From assembly GCF_006874585.1 (NCBI RefSeq), contig NZ_CP029761.1, positions 3,846,010 through 3,910,009 of the forward strand: 64,000 bases of DNA, in the 5' to 3' direction. Below the pieces are notes generated by a model. It saw nothing but the letters and a program-made list of their open reading frames with translations, did not search any database and was not told the origin of the DNA. The stretch is from Sphingomonas sp. IC081. Its GTDB lineage: Bacteria; Pseudomonadota; Alphaproteobacteria; Sphingomonadales; Sphingomonadaceae. Numbering within the stretch: position 1 is the first letter of the stretch; the number at the start of each line of letters is the position of its first letter. The translations under genes were made by a program, and so were the position numbers. Shown piece by piece: positions 9,356-17,433 of the stretch.

Positions 9356-10291
9356 TCAGCCTTCGGTCGCCTCCGGGCTGGGCTCTTCGCTGGGCTGCGC
9401 ACCGGGAGCGGCGAGCGGGCTGGGCTGCGTGACCGTGTTGCCCGCCGAATCCTGCAGGCGGTGCGATTCCAGCATCGCAGTGGTCTCCAGCAGGTCGAGC
9501 GCGTCCTGCGCGTCCTGGTAGCGGCGCGCGTCGGCGATCCAGATTTCGGCGGCCTGGGCATTGGGCAGGCGCTGGACTTCGTTGATCGCGCTGGGGATGC
9601 GGCGCGCCGTCAGCATCACGCGGGCGCGGTCGATCCGCGCGGTGGGCGTCAGCAGGGTCGAGGAATCGCGGTGGACCGTGAAGAGGCCGGACAGCTCGCT
9701 GCGGGCGCGGTCCCACAGGCTCTGGTTGCTCTGGGTTTCGCTGAGTTCGGGCGACAGCGCCTCGAGCCGGGCGGTCAGTTCGTCAAGCGTGACCGGGTTC
9801 TTGGCAAAGGCGATCACGGTATCGACGGCGCGCGGCTGGGCATTGGTGAAGCGCAGGCGCAGCTGGTCGGCGACGTAGCTGAGCGGTTCGCCCCGGTCGA
9901 TCATGCGGCGGGCGGCAAAGGCGATCAGCAGGCCTTCGGCCCGCGCGGCATTGCCCGAGGCGGCATTGGTTTCGAAATCGACGCGCGAGAGCCGGTCCTC
10001 GATCAGCGCGAGACGGCCCTCGACCACGCCGATCGCGGCCAGATCCTGCGGCGAGGAGGGCGCCGGAACCCTGGGCGCGGGGGCGGCCGCGGGCGCGGTG
10101 ACGGCCTGCGCGGGCGGCTGGTCGTCCTGCGCCTGGCGGCCCGGGATCAGCCGGTCGAAATAGCCATCCTGCACGGCCCAGAGCGACAGGGCGCCGCCCA
10201 GCACGAAGGCCAGCAGCGCAACGAAAAACCCTCCGGCGCGCGAACGCGGGCGGTGCGGCATCGGGGTAGGCTGGGAAGTCTGGTCCTGCAT
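9356..10291 (-). CDS. Mic60/mitofilin-like membrane protein (COG4223 type)
   Basis: This protein has 311 residues. A cytoplasmic N-terminus of about 20 residues is followed by one membrane helix (GGFFVALLAFVLGGALSLWAV), a Pro/Ala linker, a predicted coiled-coil middle (residues about 90-180), and a helical C-terminal domain (DRARSELSGLFTVHRDSST onward). The open frame runs further upstream, but ATG 10291 gives the sensible topology. Alphaproteobacterial Mic60 homologues, the ancestors of mitochondrial cristae-junction proteins, are typically encoded beside hemD, as here (19 bases downstream of hemD). Overall similarity is weak in this lineage, so the call leans on topology and gene order. Its likely role is shaping or tethering intracytoplasmic or envelope membrane. 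Confidence 0.7.
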   Translation of the reverse strand: MQDQTSQPTPMPHRPRSRAGGFFVALLAFVLGGALSLWAVQDGYFDRLIPGRQAQDDQPPAQAVTAPAAAPAPRVPAPSSPQDLAAIGVVEGRLALIEDRLSRVDFETNAASGNAARAEGLLIAFAARRMIDRGEPLSYVADQLRLRFTNAQPRAVDTVIAFAKNPVTLDELTARLEALSPELSETQSNQSLWDRARSELSGLFTVHRDSSTLLTPTARIDRARVMLTARRIPSAINEVQRLPNAQAAEIWIADARRYQDAQDALDLLETTAMLESHRLQDSAGNTVTQPSPLAAPGAQPSEEPSPEATEG

Positions 10292-10310
10292 CACGCTCGT
10301 TTCTGTAAGA

Positions 10311-10988
10311 TCACGATCCCGGCGTAAACCCTTGGCACAACTCTTTGGCCAAGGCCAGCAATGCGGCATCGGTGGCTGTGGGTGCGGCAGCGAGCCCGGC
10401 CCAGCCGGTTCCGGCCGCCGCGGCAATGCGCGGACCGAGCGCGGTGACGTGGATCTGGCTGCGGACTATGCCGGCGCTGTCGCATAAGCGGGCGAAATGG
10501 CGCGCCGCCTCGGCGGAATGGAGCAGCACGAGGCACGGGGCGCGGAGCCGCGCCGCCAGGGCGCCGGGCAGGGGCAGGGCCTGGCTGGCATAGACCTCGC
10601 GGGTCAGCACCGTGACATGAGCCGGTATTTCAAGGGAAATACGCTCGCGACCGGCCAGCCGCAAAAGGCGGCGATGTGCCGGATCGATTTGCACGAGCAG
10701 TCCTTGCAGTCCCCCCGTGCCGGTGCGCACCACGTCGAGGCCGGCCGCGCGGGCCGCGGCCGCCGTGGTTTCGCCCACGGCATAGGCGGGCAGGCCGCGA
10801 TAGCGCGCGAGGTCCGCCCCGCCATGGCGCAGGGCATTGGCGCTGCCGAGCAGCAAGGCGTCGACTTCCGTGCGCGCCGGAGCCTCCCAGCGCAGCGGAT
10901 GCACCGCAAAGAGCGGGAACGCTTCCGCCTCCAGCCCCAGTGCCCGCGCCGCCATGCAGGTGGCCTCGGCGCCGGGCGCGGGCCGCAC
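10311..10988 (-). CDS. hemD: Uroporphyrinogen-III synthase
   Basis: HemD cyclises hydroxymethylbilane to uroporphyrinogen III in heme synthesis. The frame encodes about 225 residues with the two-domain, low-conservation pattern of the family (RPAPGAEATCMAARALG at the start; LLHSAEAARHFARL and HVTALGPRIAAAAG later). It sits directly after hemC. The only standard start in frame is GTG at 10988, which cuts off the first beta-strand (LLPLVVV) that the family normally has before RPAPGA. The frame stays open to a CTG at 11018 that overlaps the hemC stop as CTGA, so the true start may be that CTG. Confidence 0.88.
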   Translation of the reverse strand: MRPAPGAEATCMAARALGLEAEAFPLFAVHPLRWEAPARTEVDALLLGSANALRHGGADLARYRGLPAYAVGETTAAAARAAGLDVVRTGTGGLQGLLVQIDPAHRRLLRLAGRERISLEIPAHVTVLTREVYASQALPLPGALAARLRAPCLVLLHSAEAARHFARLCDSAGIVRSQIHVTALGPRIAAAAGTGWAGLAAAPTATDAALLALAKELCQGFTPGS

Positions 10989-11014
10989 GACGACCAGCGG
11001 GAGCAGGGCCTTGT

Positions 11015-11968
11015 TCAGCTATCGGCTCCCGCGCCGCTGAAATGCACGGCGATGGCAGGCACCGCTCGGGCCAGCAGCCGGGCCGCGAGCGCGGCGGGGC
11101 CGGTGCCGTCGGTGGCCGCGAAACGGGCTTCGCCCTCAACTTTTTCGGCCCCGTCGGGGCTGTAGAGGGCCGCGCGCATGATCAGGTCCTCACCGTCATG
11201 GCGGGTCAGCACCGCGATCGGGCTGTGGCAATTGCCGCCGAGGCCGGCCAGCAGCGCGCGTTCCGCCGCGACGGCGGCGTGGCTGGAGGCGTCGTCGACG
11301 GCGGCGAGGAAGGCCCTGGTGCGAGCATCATCGGCGCGGCATTCGATCATGATCGCGGCCTGGGCGGGGGCGGGCAGCCAGTCGTTCTCGTCGAGCGCAT
11401 GGCCGGTGCCGGTCTCGCCCAGGCGCCGGAGCCCGGCGGCGGCGAGGAACGTGGCGTCGGCCTCGCCCGCCGCCAGCTTGGCAAGGCGGGTGGCGACATT
11501 GCCGCGGAAGGTCACCACGGTGCAGTCCGGGCGGGCATGGAGCAACTGCGCGGCGCGGCGCGGGGCGCTGGTGCCGACGATGGCCCCTTGCGGCAGCGCG
11601 CGGATCGATTCGGCGCCGACCAGCACGTCGCGCACGTCCTCGCGCGGCAGGATCGCGCCGATGGTGAAGGCTTCGGGCCGGATCGTCTCGACGTCCTTGG
11701 CCGAATGGACCGCAAAATCGATCTCGCCGCTGGCCAGCCAGGCGTCGAGTTCCTTGGTCCAGAGCGCCTTTCCACCGATTTCGGCAAGCGCCCGGTCCTG
11801 GATGCGATCGCCGCTGGCGGTCACCGCCACGATCTCTATATGCGCTGCATCGATTCCATGCGCGGCGGCAAGCCGGTCGCGTGCTTCCTCGGCCTGTGCG
11901 ATCGCCAGCGGCGAACGGCGGGTGCCAAGGCGGAAATGGGTCTCATGTGTTTTGGTTGGCGTCGTCAT
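11015..11968 (-). CDS. hemC: Hydroxymethylbilane synthase (porphobilinogen deaminase)
   Basis: This 317-residue enzyme condenses four porphobilinogens into hydroxymethylbilane. Landmarks are LGTRRSPLAIAQAE near the N-terminus, IGGKALWTKELD, HSAKD, GTSAPRRAAQL, FRGNVATRLAKL, and the dipyrromethane-cofactor loop LGGNCHSP, whose Cys holds the cofactor. The family more often has HSMKD at the third site. It is first in the hemC-hemD-mitofilin-like run and diverges from tsaD across 61 bases, where both promoters must lie. Confidence 0.97.
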   Translation of the reverse strand: MTTPTKTHETHFRLGTRRSPLAIAQAEEARDRLAAAHGIDAAHIEIVAVTASGDRIQDRALAEIGGKALWTKELDAWLASGEIDFAVHSAKDVETIRPEAFTIGAILPREDVRDVLVGAESIRALPQGAIVGTSAPRRAAQLLHARPDCTVVTFRGNVATRLAKLAAGEADATFLAAAGLRRLGETGTGHALDENDWLPAPAQAAIMIECRADDARTRAFLAAVDDASSHAAVAAERALLAGLGGNCHSPIAVLTRHDGEDLIMRAALYSPDGAEKVEGEARFAATDGTGPAALAARLLARAVPAIAVHFSGAGADS

Positions 11969-12029
11969 CGGCGGGTTGTGCTACCCGCCAATGTCGTCCA
12001 GTGGAAGGGCCGTTCAGGGTAAACCGATA

Positions 12030-13064
12030 ATGACCACGATTTTGGGCATCGAAAGCTCGTGCGACGAGACGGCGGCCGCGCTGGTAACCGGCGACCGCAC
12101 GATCCTTGCGCAGCGCATCGCCTCGCAGGACGAGGCGCACCGGCCCTATGGCGGTGTCGTGCCCGAGATCGCCGCGCGTGCCCATGCCGAACGGCTGGCC
12201 CCGCTGATCGAGGCGACGCTGGCCGACGCCGGCATGACGCTGGACGATGTCGACGCGATTGCCGCCACCGCCGGGCCGGGGCTGATCGGCGGGGTGATGG
12301 TCGGCCTGGTCACCGCCAAGGCGCTGGCGATGGCGACCGGCAAGCCGCTGATCGCGATCAACCACCTTGAAGGCCACGCCCTCTCGCCGCGTCTGGCCGA
12401 TGGCGATTTGCAATATCCCTACCTGCTGCTGCTGGTCTCGGGCGGACACTGCCAGATCCTGCTGGTCGAAGGCGTGGGCAAGTTCCGCCGCCTCGCCACC
12501 ACCATCGACGATGCGCTGGGCGAGGCTTTCGACAAGTCCGCCAAGCTGCTCGGCCTCGGCTATCCCGGCGGCCCGGCGATGGAGCGGCTGGCGCTGGCGG
12601 GCGATGCGAAAAAAGTGCCGCTGCCGCGCCCGCTCAAGGGTTCGGACGAGCCGCACTTCTCGTTTGCCGGGCTCAAGAGCGCGGTGATGCGCGCCAAGCA
12701 GTCGGGCCAGTACAGCGATGCCGATATCGCCGCTTCCTTCCAGCAAGCCGCGATCGACTGCCTGATCGACCGTGCGCGCCGGGCACTGGCGGCGGCGGGG
12801 CCGGTGAATGCGCTGGTCGTGGCCGGCGGCGTTGCGGCCAACAAGGCGATCCGCGGCGCGCTGGAGGCGCTGGCGGCCGAACACGATCTCGATTTCGTGG
12901 CGCCGCCGCTGGCGCTGTGCACCGACAATGCGGCAATGATAGCCTGGGCCGGGGCGGAGCGTTTTGCGCTCGGCCAGTCGGACCCGCTCGACGTGGCCGC
13001 GCGGCCGCGCTGGCCGCTCGATCCCGAAGCCGATGCCGTGCGCGGCGCCGGGGTCAAGGCGTGA
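12030..13064 (+). CDS. tsaD: tRNA N6-threonylcarbamoyladenosine transferase
   Basis: TsaD transfers threonylcarbamoyl to A37 of tRNAs that read ANN codons, together with TsaB, TsaC and TsaE. This 344-residue protein starts MTTILGIESSCDETAAAL, the family signature, so ATG 12030 is the start even though the frame is open far upstream. The metal-binding NHLEGH pair, LLLVSGGH, and the C-terminal VVAGGVAANKAIR and CTDNAAMIAWAG blocks are all present. Its stop overlaps the gpsA start (GTGA). Confidence 0.97.
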   Translation: MTTILGIESSCDETAAALVTGDRTILAQRIASQDEAHRPYGGVVPEIAARAHAERLAPLIEATLADAGMTLDDVDAIAATAGPGLIGGVMVGLVTAKALAMATGKPLIAINHLEGHALSPRLADGDLQYPYLLLLVSGGHCQILLVEGVGKFRRLATTIDDALGEAFDKSAKLLGLGYPGGPAMERLALAGDAKKVPLPRPLKGSDEPHFSFAGLKSAVMRAKQSGQYSDADIAASFQQAAIDCLIDRARRALAAAGPVNALVVAGGVAANKAIRGALEALAAEHDLDFVAPPLALCTDNAAMIAWAGAERFALGQSDPLDVAARPRWPLDPEADAVRGAGVKA

Positions 13065-14074
13065 GCGCGGCGCTGGGCGTCATCGGCGCCGGGGCCTGGG
13101 GCACCGCGCTGGCGCAGGCGGCTGCCGGTGACGGCAGCGAAGTGCTGCTCTGGGCGCGCGAGCCGGAGCTTGCCGCGCGCATCAACGCGGAGCGCTGCAA
13201 CGCGGTCTATCTGCCCGGCGCTGCCTTGGCGCAAGGTGTTCGCGCCACTTCGGATCTCGCCGAACTGGCCAGCTTGCCGGCGCTGCTGGCGGTTGTTCCC
13301 GCCCAGTTCCTCGGCGGCGTGCTGGCGCGGCTTCCCGCGCTGGGGTTCGCCGGGACGCCGCGCGACCTGGTGCTCTGCGCCAAGGGCATCGAGGCCGGAT
13401 CGGGACGCCTGATGGCGCAAGTGGCGGCCGAGGCCGTGCCGGGCGCCGAGATCGCGGTGCTCTCCGGCCCGACGTTCGCGCATGAAGTCGCGGCGGGGCT
13501 CCCCACCGCGGTCACGCTCGCCTGTTCGGGCGGGCGGGCGCAGTGGGCGCGGCTATCGCCCTTGATCGCAAGGCCCGCCCTGCGACCCTACTACTCCGAC
13601 GACGTCACCGGCGCGGAAGTCGGCGGGGCGATCAAGAACGTGCTGGCGATTGCCTGCGGCGTGGCGGAAGGGCTGCGGCTCGGCCAGAACGCGCGCGCCG
13701 CGCTCATCGCGCGCGGTTATGCGGAAATGCTGCGGTTCGGCCTGGCGCGCGGCGCGCGGGCGGAAACGCTGTCGGGCCTGTGCGGCCTTGGAGATCTTGT
13801 GCTGACCTGTTCGTCCACTTCCAGCCGCAATTTCTCGCTCGGCCTCGCGCTGGGCGAGGGGCAGACCGCCGGGCAGGCGCTGGCGGGCAAGGCCACGGTG
13901 GCTGAAGGCGCGGCTACCGCGCCGGTGCTGCGCGATCTGGCACGGCGCGATGGCATCGAGATGCCGATCGTCGAGGCGGTGTGCCGCCTGCTGGAAGGCA
14001 AGGCGCCTGCCGCCGAAGTGGTCAGCGGCATTCTGGCCCGTCCCCTGCGCGCCGAGCAGGAGCCCAGTCTTTGA
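13061..14074 (+). CDS. gpsA: Glycerol-3-phosphate dehydrogenase [NAD(P)+]
   Basis: GpsA makes sn-glycerol 3-phosphate for phospholipids from dihydroxyacetone phosphate. The 337-residue protein starts with GTG and the nucleotide-binding fold LGVIGAGAWGTALAQAAA. It carries GIKNVLAIACGVAEGL-type substrate residues (seen as AIKNVLAIACGVAEG), LVLCAKGIE, and LSGLCGLGDLVLTC. It overlaps tsaD by GTGA and the flippase gene by TTGA, giving a translationally coupled three-gene run. Confidence 0.96.
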   Translation: MSAALGVIGAGAWGTALAQAAAGDGSEVLLWAREPELAARINAERCNAVYLPGAALAQGVRATSDLAELASLPALLAVVPAQFLGGVLARLPALGFAGTPRDLVLCAKGIEAGSGRLMAQVAAEAVPGAEIAVLSGPTFAHEVAAGLPTAVTLACSGGRAQWARLSPLIARPALRPYYSDDVTGAEVGGAIKNVLAIACGVAEGLRLGQNARAALIARGYAEMLRFGLARGARAETLSGLCGLGDLVLTCSSTSSRNFSLGLALGEGQTAGQALAGKATVAEGAATAPVLRDLARRDGIEMPIVEAVCRLLEGKAPAAEVVSGILARPLRAEQEPSL

Positions 14075-15594
14075 CCGACGGCATTATCGCCCGCGAGGAA
14101 GGCGTGCGGCAGGAAAAGGAACGCGACGATATCGCGGCGCTCGCCAAGGGTGGGCGGACCAATCTGTTCGGCTTTTTCCTGCGCCTTGCCGCGCGCATCC
14201 CGTTCCTGTTCATCGCCGGCCGCGCCTCGGTCTATGGCCCCGCCGCGCTGGGCCGCTTCGCCTCGGCGCTGGTGGTGATCGAACTGACCTCGATGATCTG
14301 CACGATGGGCGAAAAGCGCGGCCTCGCGCTGCGCCTGTCGAACAGCGAGGGCAAGGTGCACCCCGCCAATGTGGTGGCGGACGGCTCGATCCTGGCGCTG
14401 CTGGCAAGCTGCGCGGCGGCATTGTTCTTCTACCTCGTGCCGGCGCCGATGTTCCCGGGCGGCCATTATACCGAGATGGACCGGCTGATGGTGATCGCCA
14501 TCCCGCCGCTGACGATGACCGAGATCTGGCTGGCGGCGCTTGCCTATCGGCTGCGGGTCAGCCCGACGGTGTGGTCGCGCGCCATCGTCGAGCCCTGGAC
14601 GATCTCGATCCTGGCCGGGGCGATGATCTGGCTGGCGCCGCACAGCGGCCTGTCGATCGCCTATATCGGCTCGATCTGCGCGGCGGCGCTGACGGCCTTC
14701 ATTCCCTTCGTGCGCGCATACGGCATGCCGCAAGGCTGGCGTCCCCGCCCGCGCGAGATGCGCAAGCTGGCACTGCGCTCGGCGCCGATTGCGCTCGCCG
14801 ACACGATCGAGTGGGGTACCCGCCGCGTCGACATCTTCCTGCTGGGCTTCCTGGCGCCGGCCTCGGCGGTCGGCGTCTATTACGCGGCGCAGCAGGTGGC
14901 GAGCCTGCCGCAGAAGCTCAAGACCAGCTTCGAGCCGGTGCTGGGCCCGGTGATCACCCGCAACCTGAAGGAAAAGGACTATGCCGCGATTGCCCGGCAG
15001 GTCTGCCAGGTGGGGTTCTGGATCACCGCGGCACAGGCGGGCATCGCGCTGGCTTTGGGGATTCCGGGCGAGGGTGTCATGGGCCTTGTCGGCCGCGAGT
15101 TCGTGGGCGGCACCGGGGCGCTGGCGTTCCTGCTGGCGGCCGAAGTGGTGGCGGCCACCGCCGTCGTCAGCGAGGCGGCGCTGATCTACGTCGCCAAGAT
15201 GCGCAACCTCGTGGTGTCGCTGGTGACCATCGGCGTGCAGGCGGCACTGACTTTCGGCGGTATCCTGCTGATGCAGCACTGGGGCTACAATTCGCTCTAC
15301 CAGGCGGCGACGGCAGCGGCGGCGCTGATGGTCTCGCTGGGCTTCGCCTCGCTGGTGAAGTCGCACATGCTGGCCAGGTTCCTCGGGCAATCGATCAACA
15401 ACTGGCGCTGGGCGCTGGTCTGGGCAGCGGTTCCCGCCGTGGTCATCGGCTACCTCGCGACCCGCTTCCTGCCGGAGTGGGCGGAACTGGCCTTCGGCAT
15501 TCCCGCGATCCTGGGGGCCTATCTGCTGGTGATCTGGAAAAAGGCGTTTGGCCCGGAAGACCGCAAGCTGTTCCAGAAAACCAAGTCGGCCTGA
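14071..15594 (+). CDS. Polysaccharide biosynthesis / lipopolysaccharide flippase-like membrane protein
   Basis: This 507-residue integral membrane protein has about 12-14 hydrophobic helices and belongs to the MATE/MOP polysaccharide-transporter superfamily. The start is TTG 14071, whose TTGA overlaps the gpsA stop; the frame upstream would lie inside gpsA. The first 35 residues are charged and cytoplasmic. It probably flips a lipid-linked saccharide or a related lipid, but the cargo is unknown. Being coupled to gpsA suggests an envelope role. Confidence 0.82.
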   Translation: MTDGIIAREEGVRQEKERDDIAALAKGGRTNLFGFFLRLAARIPFLFIAGRASVYGPAALGRFASALVVIELTSMICTMGEKRGLALRLSNSEGKVHPANVVADGSILALLASCAAALFFYLVPAPMFPGGHYTEMDRLMVIAIPPLTMTEIWLAALAYRLRVSPTVWSRAIVEPWTISILAGAMIWLAPHSGLSIAYIGSICAAALTAFIPFVRAYGMPQGWRPRPREMRKLALRSAPIALADTIEWGTRRVDIFLLGFLAPASAVGVYYAAQQVASLPQKLKTSFEPVLGPVITRNLKEKDYAAIARQVCQVGFWITAAQAGIALALGIPGEGVMGLVGREFVGGTGALAFLLAAEVVAATAVVSEAALIYVAKMRNLVVSLVTIGVQAALTFGGILLMQHWGYNSLYQAATAAAALMVSLGFASLVKSHMLARFLGQSINNWRWALVWAAVPAVVIGYLATRFLPEWAELAFGIPAILGAYLLVIWKKAFGPEDRKLFQKTKSA

Positions 15595-15668
15595 GTATTT
15601 CCGCGCAGGTTCGGCAATTTTCCGGGCGGCTGTTTCCAGAGGCCCGAAAATTCGTCTAGGCTGAAGGC

Positions 15669-16388
15669 ATGAATCCTCGCCGTGCTTCCATCGTCGCCGC
15701 CGGCGCCGCGCTCTGCCTTGCCCTCTCGTTCGTTTCCACCCGGTTCGAGGGCCCCGCATTCATCGACGGTCTTGCCGGACAGGCGCTGGCGGTGCGCGAT
15801 GCGGCGGGCGGGCAGGCGGTCAGTGTCGATTTCCGGGACCGCTACGGCTGGCTGACCCGCCACCCGGTCCTGCGCGGCGGCCAGAAATTGAACGATGCAA
15901 CGCGCAGCAGGGTGGCCGCCGCGGTGGCCGAAGTGCCGGGCATCGGCGGGGTGAGCTGGGGCGGGCAGGAGAGCCCCTCCGCCAAGCTGCGCTGCCAGGA
16001 CGACGTCGAGGCGATCCTCGCCACCCGCTCGATCCGCTTCACCGAGGCCAGCGCGCAGATCGATCCGCAGAGCGCGCGGCTGCTCAACGAAGTGGCGCAG
16101 GCGCTGCGGCCGTGTGTGGGCAGCATCATCGCGGTGACCGGCCATACCGATGCCGGCGGCATCACCGAGGCCAATGTCGCGCTGTCGCGCGCGCGCGCCG
16201 AGGCGGTGCGCTGGGCGCTGATCGGGCGCGGCATCCCGGCCGACGGGCTGCGGGCGACCGGCGTCGGCCCCAGGTCGCCGATCCCGGGGCTCGATCCCTA
16301 CGACCCCGCCAATCGCCGCATCGAATTCTCGGTGATCGCCTCGGCCCCGGTCAAGCCCACGCCGATCGACACGCCGGGGCCGAGCTGA
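15669..16388 (+). CDS. OmpA-family envelope protein
   Basis: This 239-residue protein has an N-terminal membrane anchor or signal (VAAGAALCLALSFVS), a BON-like segment (residues about 45-105), and a C-terminal OmpA-like peptidoglycan-binding domain. The OmpA core is clear: IRFTEASAQIDPQSARLLNE, GHTDAGG, and LSRARAEAVRWALIGRGI ending in NRRIEFSV. It probably links the envelope to peptidoglycan. It stands alone after the flippase with a 74-base gap. Confidence 0.88.
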   Translation: MNPRRASIVAAGAALCLALSFVSTRFEGPAFIDGLAGQALAVRDAAGGQAVSVDFRDRYGWLTRHPVLRGGQKLNDATRSRVAAAVAEVPGIGGVSWGGQESPSAKLRCQDDVEAILATRSIRFTEASAQIDPQSARLLNEVAQALRPCVGSIIAVTGHTDAGGITEANVALSRARAEAVRWALIGRGIPADGLRATGVGPRSPIPGLDPYDPANRRIEFSVIASAPVKPTPIDTPGPS

Positions 16389-16446
16389 ATGCGTAATTCA
16401 CAGCAGTGCGCGGGCCTGCTCGGAAATGCTATGAAAGGAGCCGCCC

Positions 16447-16539
16447 ATGCCGCTATGGCTTGAAATGGCCGTCTCGGTGCTGCTGACCTACCTAGCGGGG
16501 TTCGGCATCGGCTGGCTTGTATGGAACCGGAAGGGATAG
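16447..16539 (+). CDS. Small membrane peptide, 30 aa
   Basis: The ATG at 16447 is preceded at ideal spacing by AAAGGAG, one of the strongest ribosome sites in the window. It encodes MPLWLEMAVSVLLTYLAGFG followed by IGWLVWNRKG: one membrane helix with a short positive tail. It ends five bases before the GTG of the next gene, so the two are probably translated together. No named family is recognised. The ribosome site makes it more convincing than a chance frame. Confidence 0.7.
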   Translation: MPLWLEMAVSVLLTYLAGFGIGWLVWNRKG

Positions 16540-16543
16540 TTTC

Positions 16544-17278
16544 GTGCTGCAAATGATCCAGGCCAACTGGCTGGTCTTCATCGCCGCGCTGTTGATCGGC
16601 ATTGTCGTCGCCTACTGGCTGTTTGCCCGGGCGTCGAAACCGGCGCCGCGCGTCCATCGTCCCGACGTGCTGGACGAAGGGGCCGCCCCCGCGCAGCGCA
16701 ACCAGGCCCTGATCGACGAGGCGCCGCCCGCCGCGCAGTTCGCCGCGCCCGCCCCGGCGGTACCGGCCGCCGCGCCCGCGCATGTGCACATCGATCCGCC
16801 GGCCATGGCCGGAACGATGGCGGGGATCGGCGAGGTGATCGCCGTCGCCGCGCAGGAGGAAGTCGACAACGCGGTGCCGCCGCAGACCATCGCGGCAGAG
16901 ACCGAGGCCGAACGGGCCGCCGATGTCGCTGCGCAAACGGCTGCAGAGGCGGCTGCACAGACGGCTGGCGAGCCGCTGTCGGCGCCTGAACCGGCGGTCG
17001 CTCCTGCTCCGGCCCCCGCTGCTCCGGCGGCAAGCGAGGCGGGCGACGACTTGCGCAAGATCAAGGGCCTCGGCCCCAAGATGCTGACGCTGCTCAATTC
17101 GCTGGGCGTTACCCGCTTTGCCCAGATCGCGGCCTGGAGCGATGCCGACCTCGACGATCTCGACGGCAAGCTGGGCGCCTTCGCGGGCCGCCCGCGCCGC
17201 GACAACTGGGTGGAGCAGGCCAGACTGCTCGCCAGCGGCGACACCGGCGATTACGAGGCGAAGTTCGGCAAGCTCTGA
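16544..17278 (+). CDS. Membrane-anchored protein with C-terminal helix-hairpin-helix-like domain
   Basis: This 244-residue protein has a single N-terminal membrane helix (WLVFIAALLIGIVVAYWLF), a long Ala/Pro/Glu-rich linker, and a C-terminal domain of about 75 residues beginning DDLRKIKGLGPKMLTLLNSL. That end resembles the HhH-like tails found in alphaproteobacterial proteins such as extended NuoE and L21. The start is GTG 16544 with AAGGGA upstream; ATG 16553 is an alternative. Function is unknown. The neighbouring 30-residue membrane peptide may be a partner. Confidence 0.72.
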   Translation: MLQMIQANWLVFIAALLIGIVVAYWLFARASKPAPRVHRPDVLDEGAAPAQRNQALIDEAPPAAQFAAPAPAVPAAAPAHVHIDPPAMAGTMAGIGEVIAVAAQEEVDNAVPPQTIAAETEAERAADVAAQTAAEAAAQTAGEPLSAPEPAVAPAPAPAAPAASEAGDDLRKIKGLGPKMLTLLNSLGVTRFAQIAAWSDADLDDLDGKLGAFAGRPRRDNWVEQARLLASGDTGDYEAKFGKL

Positions 17279-17297
17279 GCGGTAGGCGCGAACACGA

Positions 17298-17335
17298 AAA
17301 AAGGGGCCGTGCCTTGGCTGGCACGGCCCCTTTTT
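17298..17335. terminator. Strong bidirectional terminator
   Basis: AAAAAGGGGCCGTGCC pairs with GGCACGGCCCCTTTTT around the loop TTGGCT: a 16-bp perfect stem between converging genes. Confidence 0.9.
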
Positions 17336-17385
17336 GGTGTCTGGGAGGAGCGGTCCGAAGACCGCCCCCGATACTTGGGTTGGAC

Positions 17386-17429
17386 GCGTTTTCCGAGTCA
17401 TCAGGTGATTCCACCTGATTGGAAAACGC
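17386..17429. repeat. Nested palindrome upstream of the S10 peptidase stop
   Basis: The outer arms GCGTTTTCC (17386-17394) and GGAAAACGC (17421-17429) enclose an inner hairpin TCAGGTG-ATTC-CACCTGA (17401-17418). It lies in the 155-base gap just after a separate terminator. It could be a second terminator for the peptidase gene or a member of a dispersed intergenic repeat family. Confidence 0.6.
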
Positions 17430-17433
17430 TTTA

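Noticed and set aside
13717..15759. 680-residue antisense frame over gpsA and the flippase gene
   Set aside because: Composition is Arg/Ala/Asp-rich with no domain, and it overlaps two confident genes.
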